64,000 bases of DNA from Streptomyces sp. S.PNR 29 (GTDB lineage Bacteria > Actinomycetota > Actinomycetes > Streptomycetales > Streptomycetaceae): contig NZ_JANUQM010000003.1 in assembly GCF_030386795.1 (NCBI RefSeq), positions 248,001 to 312,000 of the forward strand, read 5' to 3'. Below are positions 36,247 to 43,783 of this stretch, one piece after another. Numbering within the stretch: position 1 is the stretch's first letter; each line of letters begins with the position of its first letter. The translations under genes were made by a program, and so were the position numbers. Below the pieces are notes generated by a model, which was not told the DNA's origin, made no database searches, and was given only the letters and a program-made list of their open reading frames with translations.

Positions 36247-36270
36247 TCGCTGATCGCTGATCGCTGATCG
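36244..36270. repeat. Heptanucleotide tandem repeat TGATCGC x 3 plus partial
   Basis: Units at 36244, 36251 and 36258, then TGATCG. The first unit includes the TGA stop of the alcohol dehydrogenase. A second seven-base minisatellite in this window, like the one at 6514. Confidence 0.9.
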
Positions 36271-36325
36271 GGAACAAGGGCCGTACGGTGTGTCAGCTTT
36301 ATGGTGGTAAGGACGGGAGGTGTGC

Positions 36326-36712
36326 ATGATGACCGTCCAGCTGAACCACACCATCGTCGCCGCGCACGACAAGCAGGCCTCGGCTCGCTTCCTCGCCGAC
36401 ATCCTCGGCCTGGAAGTCAGCCCGCCGTACGGCCCGTTCATCCCGGTCGAGGTCCCCAACGGTGTGACCCTCGACTACATGGAGACGGACGGCGAGATCA
36501 CGCCCCAGCACTACGCGTTCCTGGTCTCGGAGGACGACTTCGATGTGATCTTCGCCCGTGTCCGGGAGGCCGGCCTGTCCTACTGGGCGGACCCGTACCA
36601 CCGTCGCGCGGGCGAGATCAACCACAACGACGGCGGCCGGGGCGCGTACTTCGACGACCCGAACGGCCACCGGCTGGAGATCCTGACCAGGCCGTACGGC
36701 AGCGGAGGCTGA
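36326..36712 (+). CDS. VOC-superfamily (glyoxalase-like) protein 1
   Basis: 128 residues, ATG 36326 with GGGAGG five bases upstream. Two betaalphabetabetabeta modules; metal-site candidates are His in QLNHTIV and Glu near HRLEILTRPY. It shows LNHTIVxAxDxxxxARF shared with the VOC protein at 37769, so the two are paralogues. Enzymes of this superfamily include glyoxalases, dioxygenases and antibiotic-binding proteins; the reaction here is unknown. A TetR gene lies between the paralogues. Confidence 0.85.
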   Translation: MMTVQLNHTIVAAHDKQASARFLADILGLEVSPPYGPFIPVEVPNGVTLDYMETDGEITPQHYAFLVSEDDFDVIFARVREAGLSYWADPYHRRAGEINHNDGGRGAYFDDPNGHRLEILTRPYGSGG

Positions 36713-36728
36713 AAGAGCCGTCCGCCGC

Positions 36729-37001
36729 TCAGGAGAACGGCTCGGCCACGACCTCCTTGTCCTCGGGGACGGGGCCGGTCAGCCGGCCCTGGACGGACTC
36801 GCACCGGCCGATGCTGTCACTGGCGCCGACCGCGATGCTCGAAGTCGGTCCGCTCCCCATCTTCCCCTCGGGCGTGCCCTTCCCCTTGTTCTCGCTGTTC
36901 TCGCTGTTCTCGCGGTTCTCGCTGTTCTCGCGGTTCTCGAAGAGCGTGACGCCCAGGGAGACGACGGTGGCGAGGGAGGCCGCCACGGCCAGACCCGTCA
37001 T
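36729..37001 (-). CDS. Small anchored protein with Ser/Arg-Glu-Asn repeats
   Basis: About 90 residues from ATG 37001: one N-terminal hydrophobic helix (MTGLAVAASLATVVSLGVTLF) that may be an anchor or signal, a run of RENSENRENSEN repeats encoded by nine-base units, and a polar C-terminus with a single Cys. The repeats lie at about 36888-36940. The start is uncertain: no strong ribosome site is seen and the frame opens further into the TetR promoter. No known family. Confidence 0.55.
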   Translation of the reverse strand: MTGLAVAASLATVVSLGVTLFENRENSENRENSENSENKGKGTPEGKMGSGPTSSIAVGASDSIGRCESVQGRLTGPVPEDKEVVAEPFS

Positions 37002-37058
37002 GACCCTGCGCCGCCAACGGGAGCCGGGGTGGAGGGCGTCGGGTTCGTCCTGCGCTTG

Positions 37059-37080
37059 ACGGAGTGAGTACTCACTCCGT
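37059..37080. promoter_or_regulatory. Perfect 22-bp palindromic operator overlapping the tetR promoter
   Basis: Half-site ACGGAGTGAGT and its exact complement, no spacer. It lies within a strong promoter: TTGACG at 37056-37061, 18-bp spacer, TACGGT at 37080-37085 and six bases to the ATG at 37092, so the mRNA should start at the ATG (leaderless). A TetR dimer bound here would block polymerase. The best-formed operator in the window. Confidence 0.8.
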
Positions 37081-37091
37081 ACGGTTCCCTC

Positions 37092-37772
37092 ATGAGCGAG
37101 CCGCCACCGAGCGAACCCGCCCCCCGCCGCCGCGCCCCCGGCATGAGCCCCGAGCAACGGCGGGCGATGATCGTCGCCGCTGCTCTGCCGCTCGTCGCCG
37201 AACACGGGGCCGCCGTCACCACCGCGCGGATCGCCCGGGCCGCCGGGATCGGGGAGGCGACGATCTTCCGGGTGTTCGCGGACAAGGACGAACTGCTGGA
37301 CGCGTGCGTGGCGGAGGCCCTCAGCCCCGGCCACGTACTGCGGGAACTCGGCTCCATCGACCTGGAGTTGCCACTGCCGGAGCGGCTGACCGAGGCTGCC
37401 GAGGCGATGCGCGCCCACCTGGAGCGGATCGGTGCCGTGGTCGGCGCGCTGTACGCGTCGGGGCGGCGGCGCGGGCGCCCGGGCGGCGAGCAGCCCGCGC
37501 AGGACGACCGCGAGGCCTCCGCCCGTGCCCTGCGCGAGGCCGTCGCCGAGCTGCTCGAACCCGACCGGGACGCGCTGCGGCTGCCGCTGGAGAAGGTGGC
37601 CGCGATCTTCATCGGCACCCTCTTCGCCCAGATGCGCGGCGGGGCCCTCGGCGGAGACGGCCCGACCCCGGCCGACCTCGCCGACGTACTACTGCACGGC
37701 GTCCTCAAGCAGCCGCACAGCCAGTCGCACAGCCGGCCGCAAGGCCCCGACGGACCCAGGAGCGTCGCATGA
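37092..37772 (+). CDS. TetR-family transcriptional regulator
   Basis: 226 residues. N-terminal helix-turn-helix (RRAMIVAAALPLVAEHGAAVTTARIARAAGIGEATIFRVFADKDELLDAC) is canonical; the C-terminal ligand domain is Leu/Ala-rich, with a His/Ser/Gln-rich tail. The palindrome at 37059-37080 covers its promoter, which implies autoregulation. It overlaps the following VOC gene by four bases (ATGA), so both are translated together, and the regulator may sense a substrate or product of the VOC proteins. Confidence 0.92.
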   Translation: MSEPPPSEPAPRRRAPGMSPEQRRAMIVAAALPLVAEHGAAVTTARIARAAGIGEATIFRVFADKDELLDACVAEALSPGHVLRELGSIDLELPLPERLTEAAEAMRAHLERIGAVVGALYASGRRRGRPGGEQPAQDDREASARALREAVAELLEPDRDALRLPLEKVAAIFIGTLFAQMRGGALGGDGPTPADLADVLLHGVLKQPHSQSHSRPQGPDGPRSVA

Positions 37773-38143
37773 CCGTCACCCTCAACCACACCATCGTGCC
37801 CGCCGTCGACCACACGGCCGCCGCCCGCTTCTTCGCCACGGTCATGGGGCTTCAGCAGCTGCCGCCGGACGGCCACGGCGGCCACTTCGCGCCCGTGCGG
37901 GTCAATGAGCAGCTGACACTGGACTTCATGGCGGTGGACGCGCCCGAGGGGCATCACCTCGCCTTCGATGTCGACCCGGAGACCTTCGACGCGATCCTGG
38001 GCCGCCTGCACACCCTGGGCGTCCCCTACGGCAACGACCCGTCCGCGCCGGGCAACGGCCGCGTGGACCACCCCCTGTGTGCCCGGGGGCTGTACTTCAC
38101 CGACGCGGCGGGCAACCTGTACGAGGTGATGTCACCCAGGTAG
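37769..38143 (+). CDS. VOC-superfamily (glyoxalase-like) protein 2
   Basis: 124 residues. Starts inside the tetR stop (ATGA), so it is translationally coupled. LNHTIVPAVDHTAAARF aligns with the paralogue at 36326; later landmarks are HLAFDVDPETFDAIL and GLYFTDAAGNLYEVM. His of LNHT, His of HHLAF and Glu of LYEVM are candidates for the metal triad. It is the clear co-regulated partner of the TetR protein; catalytic role unknown. Confidence 0.88.
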   Translation: MTVTLNHTIVPAVDHTAAARFFATVMGLQQLPPDGHGGHFAPVRVNEQLTLDFMAVDAPEGHHLAFDVDPETFDAILGRLHTLGVPYGNDPSAPGNGRVDHPLCARGLYFTDAAGNLYEVMSPR

Positions 38144-38158
38144 CCGGCCGGACCGGCT

Positions 38159-38929
38159 TCAGCCCTGGTAGGGCGGCGCCGCCCCCCACGTCCACTTCGG
38201 TACGGGCTGCTCCGCCGGGGGTGTGGCGTCCGGAGCCGAGAAGTGGACCGCGAGCCGTGTGCCCCACTCCACGTACGCCAGGAACGCCGAACGGAACTCG
38301 GCATCGGTCGGCAGGCCGGCCTCGTCCGCGGCGTCCTGGATCAGGTTCACCCAGCGGCGGCGCTGGTGCTCGGTGATGTTCCGGCCGAGGTGTTTGGCGA
38401 CCATGTGGCCGTGGCCGCCCTGGGTCTCGGAGTAGGCGGGCGGGCCGCCGAAGACCTCGCCGAGCCACAGCGCCACGTGCTCGGCGTGCTCGGGGGCCAG
38501 GCCCTCGAAGACCGGGGCGAGGACGTCGTCCTTGAGGACCTTGTCGTAGAAGACGGACGTCAGGCGGGCGAAGGCCTCCGCGCCGCCCGCCCAGGCGTAG
38601 AGCGTGGGGACGGCGGCGCCCGTGCCCCGCACCGACGTCGGCTTGTAGTGGCGCATCTCCTCGATGTTCCCGATGTACGGGCGGATCTCCGCCAGAAACG
38701 CGGGGAACAGCTCTGATCTGCGGAAACCCTCCAGGTGGTCCTCGGTCGACGTCCATGTGATGCGCAGGACGAAGTGCTCGAAGTCCTCTTCGCACCGCGC
38801 CAGCTCGTAGTCGACGCACTGCGGTGCCGCCGCCAGCTGGGCTGCGGCGCGGGTGTAGGCGGCCAGGAACTCCGCCGACTGCTGCTCGGGAATGCGGTAG
38901 CGGATGTATTCCACGGTGTGGGCGGTCAT
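38159..38929 (-). CDS. Antibiotic-biosynthesis-monooxygenase domain fused to group II truncated haemoglobin
   Basis: 256 residues. Residues 1-100 form an ABM ferredoxin-like domain (TVEYIRYRIPEQQSAEF, ITWTSTEDHLEGFRRS). From about 115 the truncated haemoglobin follows: LYAWAGGAEAFARLTSVFYDKVLKDDVLAPVF gives the Phe-rich B helix and the E-helix region, HGHMVAKHLGRNITEHQRRRWVNLIQDAA carries the proximal His in the F helix. The Trp in WVNLI marks group II (trHbO). Such fusions occur in Streptomyces; the heme could donate oxygen or detoxify NO for the ABM part. Start ATG 38929. Confidence 0.9.
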   Translation of the reverse strand: MTAHTVEYIRYRIPEQQSAEFLAAYTRAAAQLAAAPQCVDYELARCEEDFEHFVLRITWTSTEDHLEGFRRSELFPAFLAEIRPYIGNIEEMRHYKPTSVRGTGAAVPTLYAWAGGAEAFARLTSVFYDKVLKDDVLAPVFEGLAPEHAEHVALWLGEVFGGPPAYSETQGGHGHMVAKHLGRNITEHQRRRWVNLIQDAADEAGLPTDAEFRSAFLAYVEWGTRLAVHFSAPDATPPAEQPVPKWTWGAAPPYQG

Positions 38930-39067
38930 GGGTTCACACAAGCACGAAGGACCGACGGAAGCTGCACCTCCGGCGGCCCGTCCGCTGACGGCTCAATGGT
39001 TCCCGCCATCACCGTTGCCGTAGCTGCTCTTGAGCCGGAGCGCGGCGCTCACAACGCTCTGAAATGA

Positions 39068-39229
39068 TCGCGGCGCGACGACCGACTCCCGGAGATCGCG
39101 GTGATCGCCGAACGACTTGTCACCGACATCCCCGGAGCCTGCGGCGAGACGATTCCGGACGCCGACCACTACCTGCCGCTGCGCACACCCGAACGCCTCA
39201 CCGAGCTACTGCTGTCACACCTGCCCTGA
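39068..39229 (+). pseudogene. Remnant of an alpha/beta hydrolase C-terminus
   Basis: About 53 codons translate to a tail with ERLVTDIPGACGETIPDAD and then HYLPLRTPERLTELLLSHL, the C-terminal catalytic-His region of alpha/beta hydrolases. There is an in-frame stop at 39065, no start codon with a ribosome site, and no hydrolase body upstream; it ends in a normal TGA. It overlaps the end of the MerR gene by 15 bases on the opposite strand. I read it as the remains of a deleted hydrolase gene. Confidence 0.6.
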
Positions 39230-40249
39230 CACGCGCGCACAGCCGGCTCTCACGTCGCGTAGCCGAAGAAGGTACGTCGCAGTCAGCGCAACGGCCCGGT
39301 CCGCGTCCCGTGACAGCTCCACAAGGGCACGGGACGCCCTCGTCCCCGGGATGCCCGCCAGCGCCTGGGTCAGCCGCCCGCGTGCGGGCGCTTCCGTGGT
39401 GTCGTGGGCGAGGTGGTCGACGAGCCCGCTCGCGATCTGATCCGCCGTCGCGGTATCGCTCGCCAGCACGCTCAGCGCATCGGCTGCATCGGTGTCGTTC
39501 CGTCCTTCCACGATCATGTCGATGAGCGTCGGGACCGCATCGGCCACACCCTGTGTCCCGAGCGCCAGAGCCGCGTACCCACGGACCACGACGTCGGGGT
39601 GCGCGAGGGCGTCCCGCAGATGCGCGGTGGCCTCACCACCGGGCATCTCGACGAGGGACCGAACGGCACGTTCCCGCACCGCGGCCACCGGTGAGCCGAG
39701 GCCCTCCGCCAGCAGTGCCGGGCCGCGGTCGCCCGATCGTGCCAACGCCCATCGAAGGGCCCCGGCGACGTTCGGCTCCGTCTCGCTCAGTGCCGCCTCG
39801 ACCAGGGCCTCCACCGGCACCGGAATCCCGTCGGCCGAGGAAAGGGCCGCGCGCTGACGCGCGGCGGCGCTCTTCGACTCCAGCGCCTGGAGCAGCGCGA
39901 CGACCTGGAGGACGTCCTCCCAGCCGGCGGGGTCAGCGGCATCGATCCGGCGCAGCCGCGTGAGCAGCTCGGTCTGCGCCGCGATGCGTTCGCGCGTCTG
40001 ACGGATGAGGTCGCCGACGAGCGCCGAGGGCGTGAAGCCGGGATCGTCGAGCGCGCGTCCGATCTCACGCAGCGACAGCCCCAGCGACCGCAGGCTCTCG
40101 ATATGGAAGATCCGCTGGATGTCCTCCCCGGAGTACTCCCGATAGCCGGAGCCGGTACGACCCGACGGCCGCACCAGACCGAGCGACTCGTAATGCCGGA
40201 GCATGCGGGCACTGACTCCGGATCGTCGCGCCACCTCGCCGATCAACAC
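39215..40249 (-). CDS. MerR-family regulator with C-terminal HEAT repeats
   Basis: 344 residues, GTG start. Residues 1-75 are a MerR DNA-binding domain (IGEVARRSGVSARMLRHYESLGLVRPSGRTGSGYREYS), 75-125 the dimerisation helix, and from about 130 on the chain consists of HEAT repeats (LSETEPNVAGALRWALARSGDRG, SPVAAVRERAVRSLVEMPGG, HPDVVVRGYAALALGTQG). HEAT repeats replace the usual effector domain, so it probably senses a protein partner. Its gene follows the HEAT-only gene after three bases, both under a MerR-type promoter at 40946-40976. Confidence 0.92.
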   Translation of the reverse strand: MLIGEVARRSGVSARMLRHYESLGLVRPSGRTGSGYREYSGEDIQRIFHIESLRSLGLSLREIGRALDDPGFTPSALVGDLIRQTRERIAAQTELLTRLRRIDAADPAGWEDVLQVVALLQALESKSAAARQRAALSSADGIPVPVEALVEAALSETEPNVAGALRWALARSGDRGPALLAEGLGSPVAAVRERAVRSLVEMPGGEATAHLRDALAHPDVVVRGYAALALGTQGVADAVPTLIDMIVEGRNDTDAADALSVLASDTATADQIASGLVDHLAHDTTEAPARGRLTQALAGIPGTRASRALVELSRDADRAVALTATYLLRLRDVRAGCARVSGQV

Positions 40250-40252
40250 GCC

Positions 40253-40924
40253 CTATCGTCCCTCCTGGCCGGCCCCGCCGAGAACCACGATGCGCTTCGC
40301 CTCCTCGATCGCGAACTCGAATCCGGCGTCCGGGTCGCGCAGCAGCCGTTGGGTGGCGAGCGCGTGCGTGCGGATGCGCGGGTCAGGGGCCGTCGTCGCG
40401 GCAAGCAGGGCCGGTACGACCACCTCACCCAGCGCGACCAGCGCCCGGCTGAGACTCAGCTGCGTCTCCCGCCCACCGCGCCCCAGCTGCGTCGCCAGCA
40501 CCGTGGCCAACGCGGACTCCTCGCCTTCCGGCACGAGCACGACCGCGGTCCGCCAGGCGCTCCGCGCGACCTCGTCGTCGGCGTCGGACAGGAGCGTCCG
40601 TGTGATCGCCGGCCACGCCTGCCGGTCCCCGATCTTGGACAGCGTGTGCAGCGCCTGGCTCCGTGCCTGCGCACGCTCCGAACGGAGTTCACGGAGCAGC
40701 GCGGGAAGCGTCGTCGACACCGGATGGCGGGTGAGCGCCCAGGTCAGCATGTCCCGGACGAAGAACTCGGGCTCGATCGCGCAGCGCTCGATGAGCCTGT
40801 CGACGAAGCGCGGGTCAGGCCTCGTGCCCACCGCCAGAGCAGCCCGCAGTCGCACGGACGAGCGGCCGTCCTCCAGCCCCCGGAGTGCTCGCACCACATC
40901 AGTGTCCTGCCCAGTGATCGTCAT
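40253..40924 (-). CDS. HEAT-repeat protein, partner of the MerR-HEAT regulator
   Basis: 223 residues made almost wholly of HEAT-like helical pairs (RALRGLEDGRSSVRLRAALAVG, QALHTLSKIGDRQAWPAITRTLLSDADDEVARSAWRTAVVLV, ALLAATTAPDPRIRTHALATQRLL). No enzyme motif, no signal, no transmembrane helix, so a cytosolic scaffold. Three bases separate it from the MerR-HEAT gene, and its start has GGAGGTGG seven bases upstream. The shared repeat type suggests the two bind each other. Confidence 0.88.
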   Translation of the reverse strand: MTITGQDTDVVRALRGLEDGRSSVRLRAALAVGTRPDPRFVDRLIERCAIEPEFFVRDMLTWALTRHPVSTTLPALLRELRSERAQARSQALHTLSKIGDRQAWPAITRTLLSDADDEVARSAWRTAVVLVPEGEESALATVLATQLGRGGRETQLSLSRALVALGEVVVPALLAATTAPDPRIRTHALATQRLLRDPDAGFEFAIEEAKRIVVLGGAGQEGR

Positions 40925-40945
40925 CGGACCACCTCCTCGGCAGGC

Positions 40946-40976
40946 AGTGAAGACCCTGCCACTGTGTCAAGGTCAA
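40946..40976 (-). promoter_or_regulatory. MerR-type promoter with dyad in a 19-bp spacer
   Basis: On the minus strand: TTGACC (-35, complement of 40971-40976), 19-bp spacer, TTCACT (-10, complement of 40946-40951). The spacer region holds the dyad GACCTTGACAC / GTGGCAGGGTC (complement of 40952-40974, 9 of 11 pairs). The long spacer with a dyad centred in it is the hallmark of MerR-activated promoters, where the protein untwists the DNA. It lies 28 bases before the HEAT gene and is almost certainly the site of the MerR regulator encoded in the same operon. Confidence 0.8.
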
Positions 40977-41038
40977 ACACCGGAAGCCGAAGGCGCGGTC
41001 CAGGCCCCGCGACGCCGGGATGATCCAAACGACAGGGC

Positions 41039-41713
41039 CTAGCCTCCGGAACCGCTCGCCGTTGTCTTCGTCAGCGGTGGGGCGTCGTGTCCGCCCATGT
41101 CGAGACGGAACGGCGGGTACCGATCGGTCATCAGTGCGGCATAGGCACCCACCCGTGCGACCCAGCGGGCGAGGCCGAGCAGGAAGCCGAAGAGGTGCAC
41201 CGGGTAGCGGGCGGTGAACGCCAGGATGACCACGGCGACCAGGGAGAGGAAGGGGATCAGGCCGGTGCCGTACCAGCCGTCTCCTCTTCCTCCCCAACCC
41301 CAGCCACCGGTGAAGATCCCGACGACGATGTACTGCGGGATCGCCAGCAGCCACCACTTCACCAGGACCAGTCCGCGGGAGAGACGCTCGGGGTAGGCGA
41401 CGTCGAAGTGGGCCGGGTAGTCGGGCGCGTCCGCGAGGGTGAACGGCGGGTACCGGTCGGTGCCGAGCGCGGTGTGGGCGTAATAGCTGACACGCCAGTT
41501 CCAGCGCATGACGCCGACGTTGAAGTCGAAGAGCGACCGGGGGTACCGGCCGGTGAACAGGATGGCGAAGAACGCGACGATCGTCACGAAGAAGAACGCG
41601 ATCCACAAGAAGCACAACACGATGTAGTGCGGGATGGCGAGGAGCCACTTCACCAGCCACAGCCATCTCGACAGCCGAGGATCGAGGGACGCCTCAAGAC
41701 GTACCGGTTCCAT
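41039..41713 (-). CDS. DUF4389-type membrane protein
   Basis: 224 residues from ATG 41713. Two homologous halves, each with a [15 protein letters not shown] or [15 protein letters not shown] helix, a second helix, then [11 protein letters not shown] or [11 protein letters not shown], and a DRYPPF motif. This is the DUF4389 pattern; I recognise it from many actinobacteria. Four transmembrane helices, cell-membrane location. No function known. It is followed on the minus strand by the MerR/HEAT operon and preceded by the AI-2E transporter gene. Confidence 0.85.
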   Translation of the reverse strand: MEPVRLEASLDPRLSRWLWLVKWLLAIPHYIVLCFLWIAFFFVTIVAFFAILFTGRYPRSLFDFNVGVMRWNWRVSYYAHTALGTDRYPPFTLADAPDYPAHFDVAYPERLSRGLVLVKWWLLAIPQYIVVGIFTGGWGWGGRGDGWYGTGLIPFLSLVAVVILAFTARYPVHLFGFLLGLARWVARVGAYAALMTDRYPPFRLDMGGHDAPPLTKTTASGSGG

Positions 41714-41766
41714 GACGGCAGGCTTGCACGCCAGGTGGAAGGCCGCGACTCGGACTGAGCCCGCGG

Positions 41767-42879
41767 CTACGACGGGACGGCGGCGGTGTCCGGCTCGTCG
41801 GTCCCCGGTTCCCGCGACGGCTCGCTGAGCTGCTCGCGCACATAGTTCCAGACCACCGCGATCAGCGCGGCGACCGGTACGGCGAGCAGACTGCCCACGA
41901 TGCCGGCCAGACTGCCGCCCAACGTCACCGCCAGCAGGACCACCGCCGCGTGGAGGCCGAGCCCACGGCTCTGGATCATGGGCTGGAACACGTTGCCCTC
42001 CAACTGCTGCACCACGACGATGATGGCCAGCACGATCAGTGCGTCCGTCAGGCCGTTGGACACCAGCGCGATGAGCACCGCGACGAAACCGGCGAACAGC
42101 GCGCCGATGATCGGCACGAACGCGGAGACGAAGGTCAGCACCGCCAGCGGGAGCACCAGCGGCACCCCCAGAATCCACAGGCCCAGACCGATCAGGACGG
42201 CGTCGAGCAGACCGACGGCCGCCTGGGAACGCACGAACGCACCCAGGGTGTCCCAGCTGCGCGCCGCCACGGCGGGGACATCGGTGGCGAGCCGACCCGG
42301 CAGCTGCCGGGCGAGCCACGGCAGGAACCGCGGGCCGTCCTTGAGGAAGAAGAACATCAGGAAGAGCGCCAGAACGGCGGTGACCAGGCCGTTCACCACG
42401 GTGCTCACTCCCGTGACCACCGCACCGACCATGCTGCCGAGGCCGTCCTGAGCGCGGGCGACCGCGGTGTCGAAGGCCTTGTTGATCTGGGCGTCCCCGA
42501 TGTTCAACGGCGGCCCGGCAGCCCACTCGCGCAGCTTCTGGATGCCTTCGACCACGCCGTCGGTCAGCTCACCGGACTGCGACGCCACCGGCACCGCGAT
42601 CAGCGCCACGACGCCCACGGCGACCAGGAGGAACAGCACGGTCACGACCGACGCGGCGAGGGCGGGCCTCCAGCCGTGGCGACGCAGGAAACGAGCCGGG
42701 GGCCAGGTCAGTGTCGTCAGCAGCAGGCCGATCACGAGCGGCCACACGACCGACCACATCCGGCCCAGAGCCCACAGGGCGACGGCGAGCAGCACGAATA
42801 TCAGCAGCAACTCCGCGGAGACCCGCGCCGACGTGCGGAGCGCGGCGCGGGCTCTCGTGGAACTCAGGGTGGCAGTCAC
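41767..42879 (-). CDS. AI-2E family (PerM/TqsA-type) membrane transporter
   Basis: 370 residues with the AI-2E/DUF20 layout: two helix pairs near residues 20-85, a large loop, and a re-entrant cluster of helices 150-350 with [43 protein letters not shown] and the conserved [43 protein letters not shown]. The family includes exporters of the quorum signal AI-2 and Na+/H+ transporters; the substrate cannot be told from sequence. Same strand as the DUF4389 gene downstream (53 bases). Confidence 0.93.
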   Translation of the reverse strand: MTATLSSTRARAALRTSARVSAELLLIFVLLAVALWALGRMWSVVWPLVIGLLLTTLTWPPARFLRRHGWRPALAASVVTVLFLLVAVGVVALIAVPVASQSGELTDGVVEGIQKLREWAAGPPLNIGDAQINKAFDTAVARAQDGLGSMVGAVVTGVSTVVNGLVTAVLALFLMFFFLKDGPRFLPWLARQLPGRLATDVPAVAARSWDTLGAFVRSQAAVGLLDAVLIGLGLWILGVPLVLPLAVLTFVSAFVPIIGALFAGFVAVLIALVSNGLTDALIVLAIIVVVQQLEGNVFQPMIQSRGLGLHAAVVLLAVTLGGSLAGIVGSLLAVPVAALIAVVWNYVREQLSEPSREPGTDEPDTAAVPS

Positions 42880-43037
42880 GGAGGCACCCTATTGGTACCC
42901 CGCTCCCATCGGAATCGCCGTCCCACGATGCTCTCCGAAGCGGCAGCGCTGGTCATCCAGTTCCGCCTCCACGGCGCGGCCGCGCCCGCGCCGCACGCAT
43001 GCCCGCGCAGCGGGAGCCGTTGCCCCGTGAGGAAGGC

Positions 43038-43706
43038 TCAGCCTTCCGCCTTGGCGACGCCGACCGGGCAGGACACCCCGGTCCCCCCGATCCCGCAGTA
43101 CCCCGCCGGATTCTTGTCCAGGTACTGCTGGTGGTACCCCTCCGCCGGGTAGAACGCCCGCCCCTCCGCCGGCAGGATCTCCGTGGTGATCGTGCCGTAC
43201 CCGGAGGACGTCAGGACCTTCTGGTAGGCCTCGCGGGAGGCCTCGGCGGCGGCTGCCTGGGCGGGGGAGTGGGTGTAGATCGCGGAGCGGTACTGCGTGC
43301 CGACGTCATTGCCCTGGCGGAAGCCCTGCGTGGGGTCATGGGACTCCCAGAAGGTCTTCAGGAGGGTGTCGTAGGAGACGAGTGAGGGGTCGTGGACCAC
43401 GCGGACCACCTCCGTGTGGCCGGTCAGGCCCGAGCAGACCTCTTCGTACGTGGGGTTCTCGGTGTAGCCGCCCTGGTAGCCGACCAGGGTCGTCCAGACC
43501 CCGGCCGGGAGCTGCCAGAACTTGCGCTCGGCGCCCCAGAAACAGCCCAGGCCGAAGTCGGCTACCTCCAGGCCCTCGGGGTAGGGGCCGAGGAGCGGGT
43601 TGCCGAGGACGGTGTGGCGGTCGGGGACCGTGAACGCCGGTTCCGGGCGGCCGCGCAGAGCTTGCTCGGGGGCCGGCAGCTGGGGCGTACGGCTGTGCAG
43701 GAACAT
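43038..43706 (-). CDS. msrA: Peptide-methionine (S)-S-oxide reductase MsrA
   Basis: 222 residues from ATG 43706, with GGAG six bases upstream. Active-site Cys55 in GLGCFWGAE; the catalytic acid motifs [18 protein letters not shown] and [12 protein letters not shown] follow. The C-terminal Cys pair in [14 protein letters not shown] supplies the resolving cysteines. Reduces methionine sulfoxide in proteins with thioredoxin, protecting against oxidative damage. Longer frames add a start upstream with no conserved residues. Cytosolic. Confidence 0.96.
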   Translation of the reverse strand: MFLHSRTPQLPAPEQALRGRPEPAFTVPDRHTVLGNPLLGPYPEGLEVADFGLGCFWGAERKFWQLPAGVWTTLVGYQGGYTENPTYEEVCSGLTGHTEVVRVVHDPSLVSYDTLLKTFWESHDPTQGFRQGNDVGTQYRSAIYTHSPAQAAAAEASREAYQKVLTSSGYGTITTEILPAEGRAFYPAEGYHQQYLDKNPAGYCGIGGTGVSCPVGVAKAEG

Positions 43707-43783
43707 GCGGGTCTCCAATCGGGGCGACGCTCACGTCAACGTGCGAGGCCCCGCGGGAATTCCGGCCGGCCCCGCTCCCGTCC

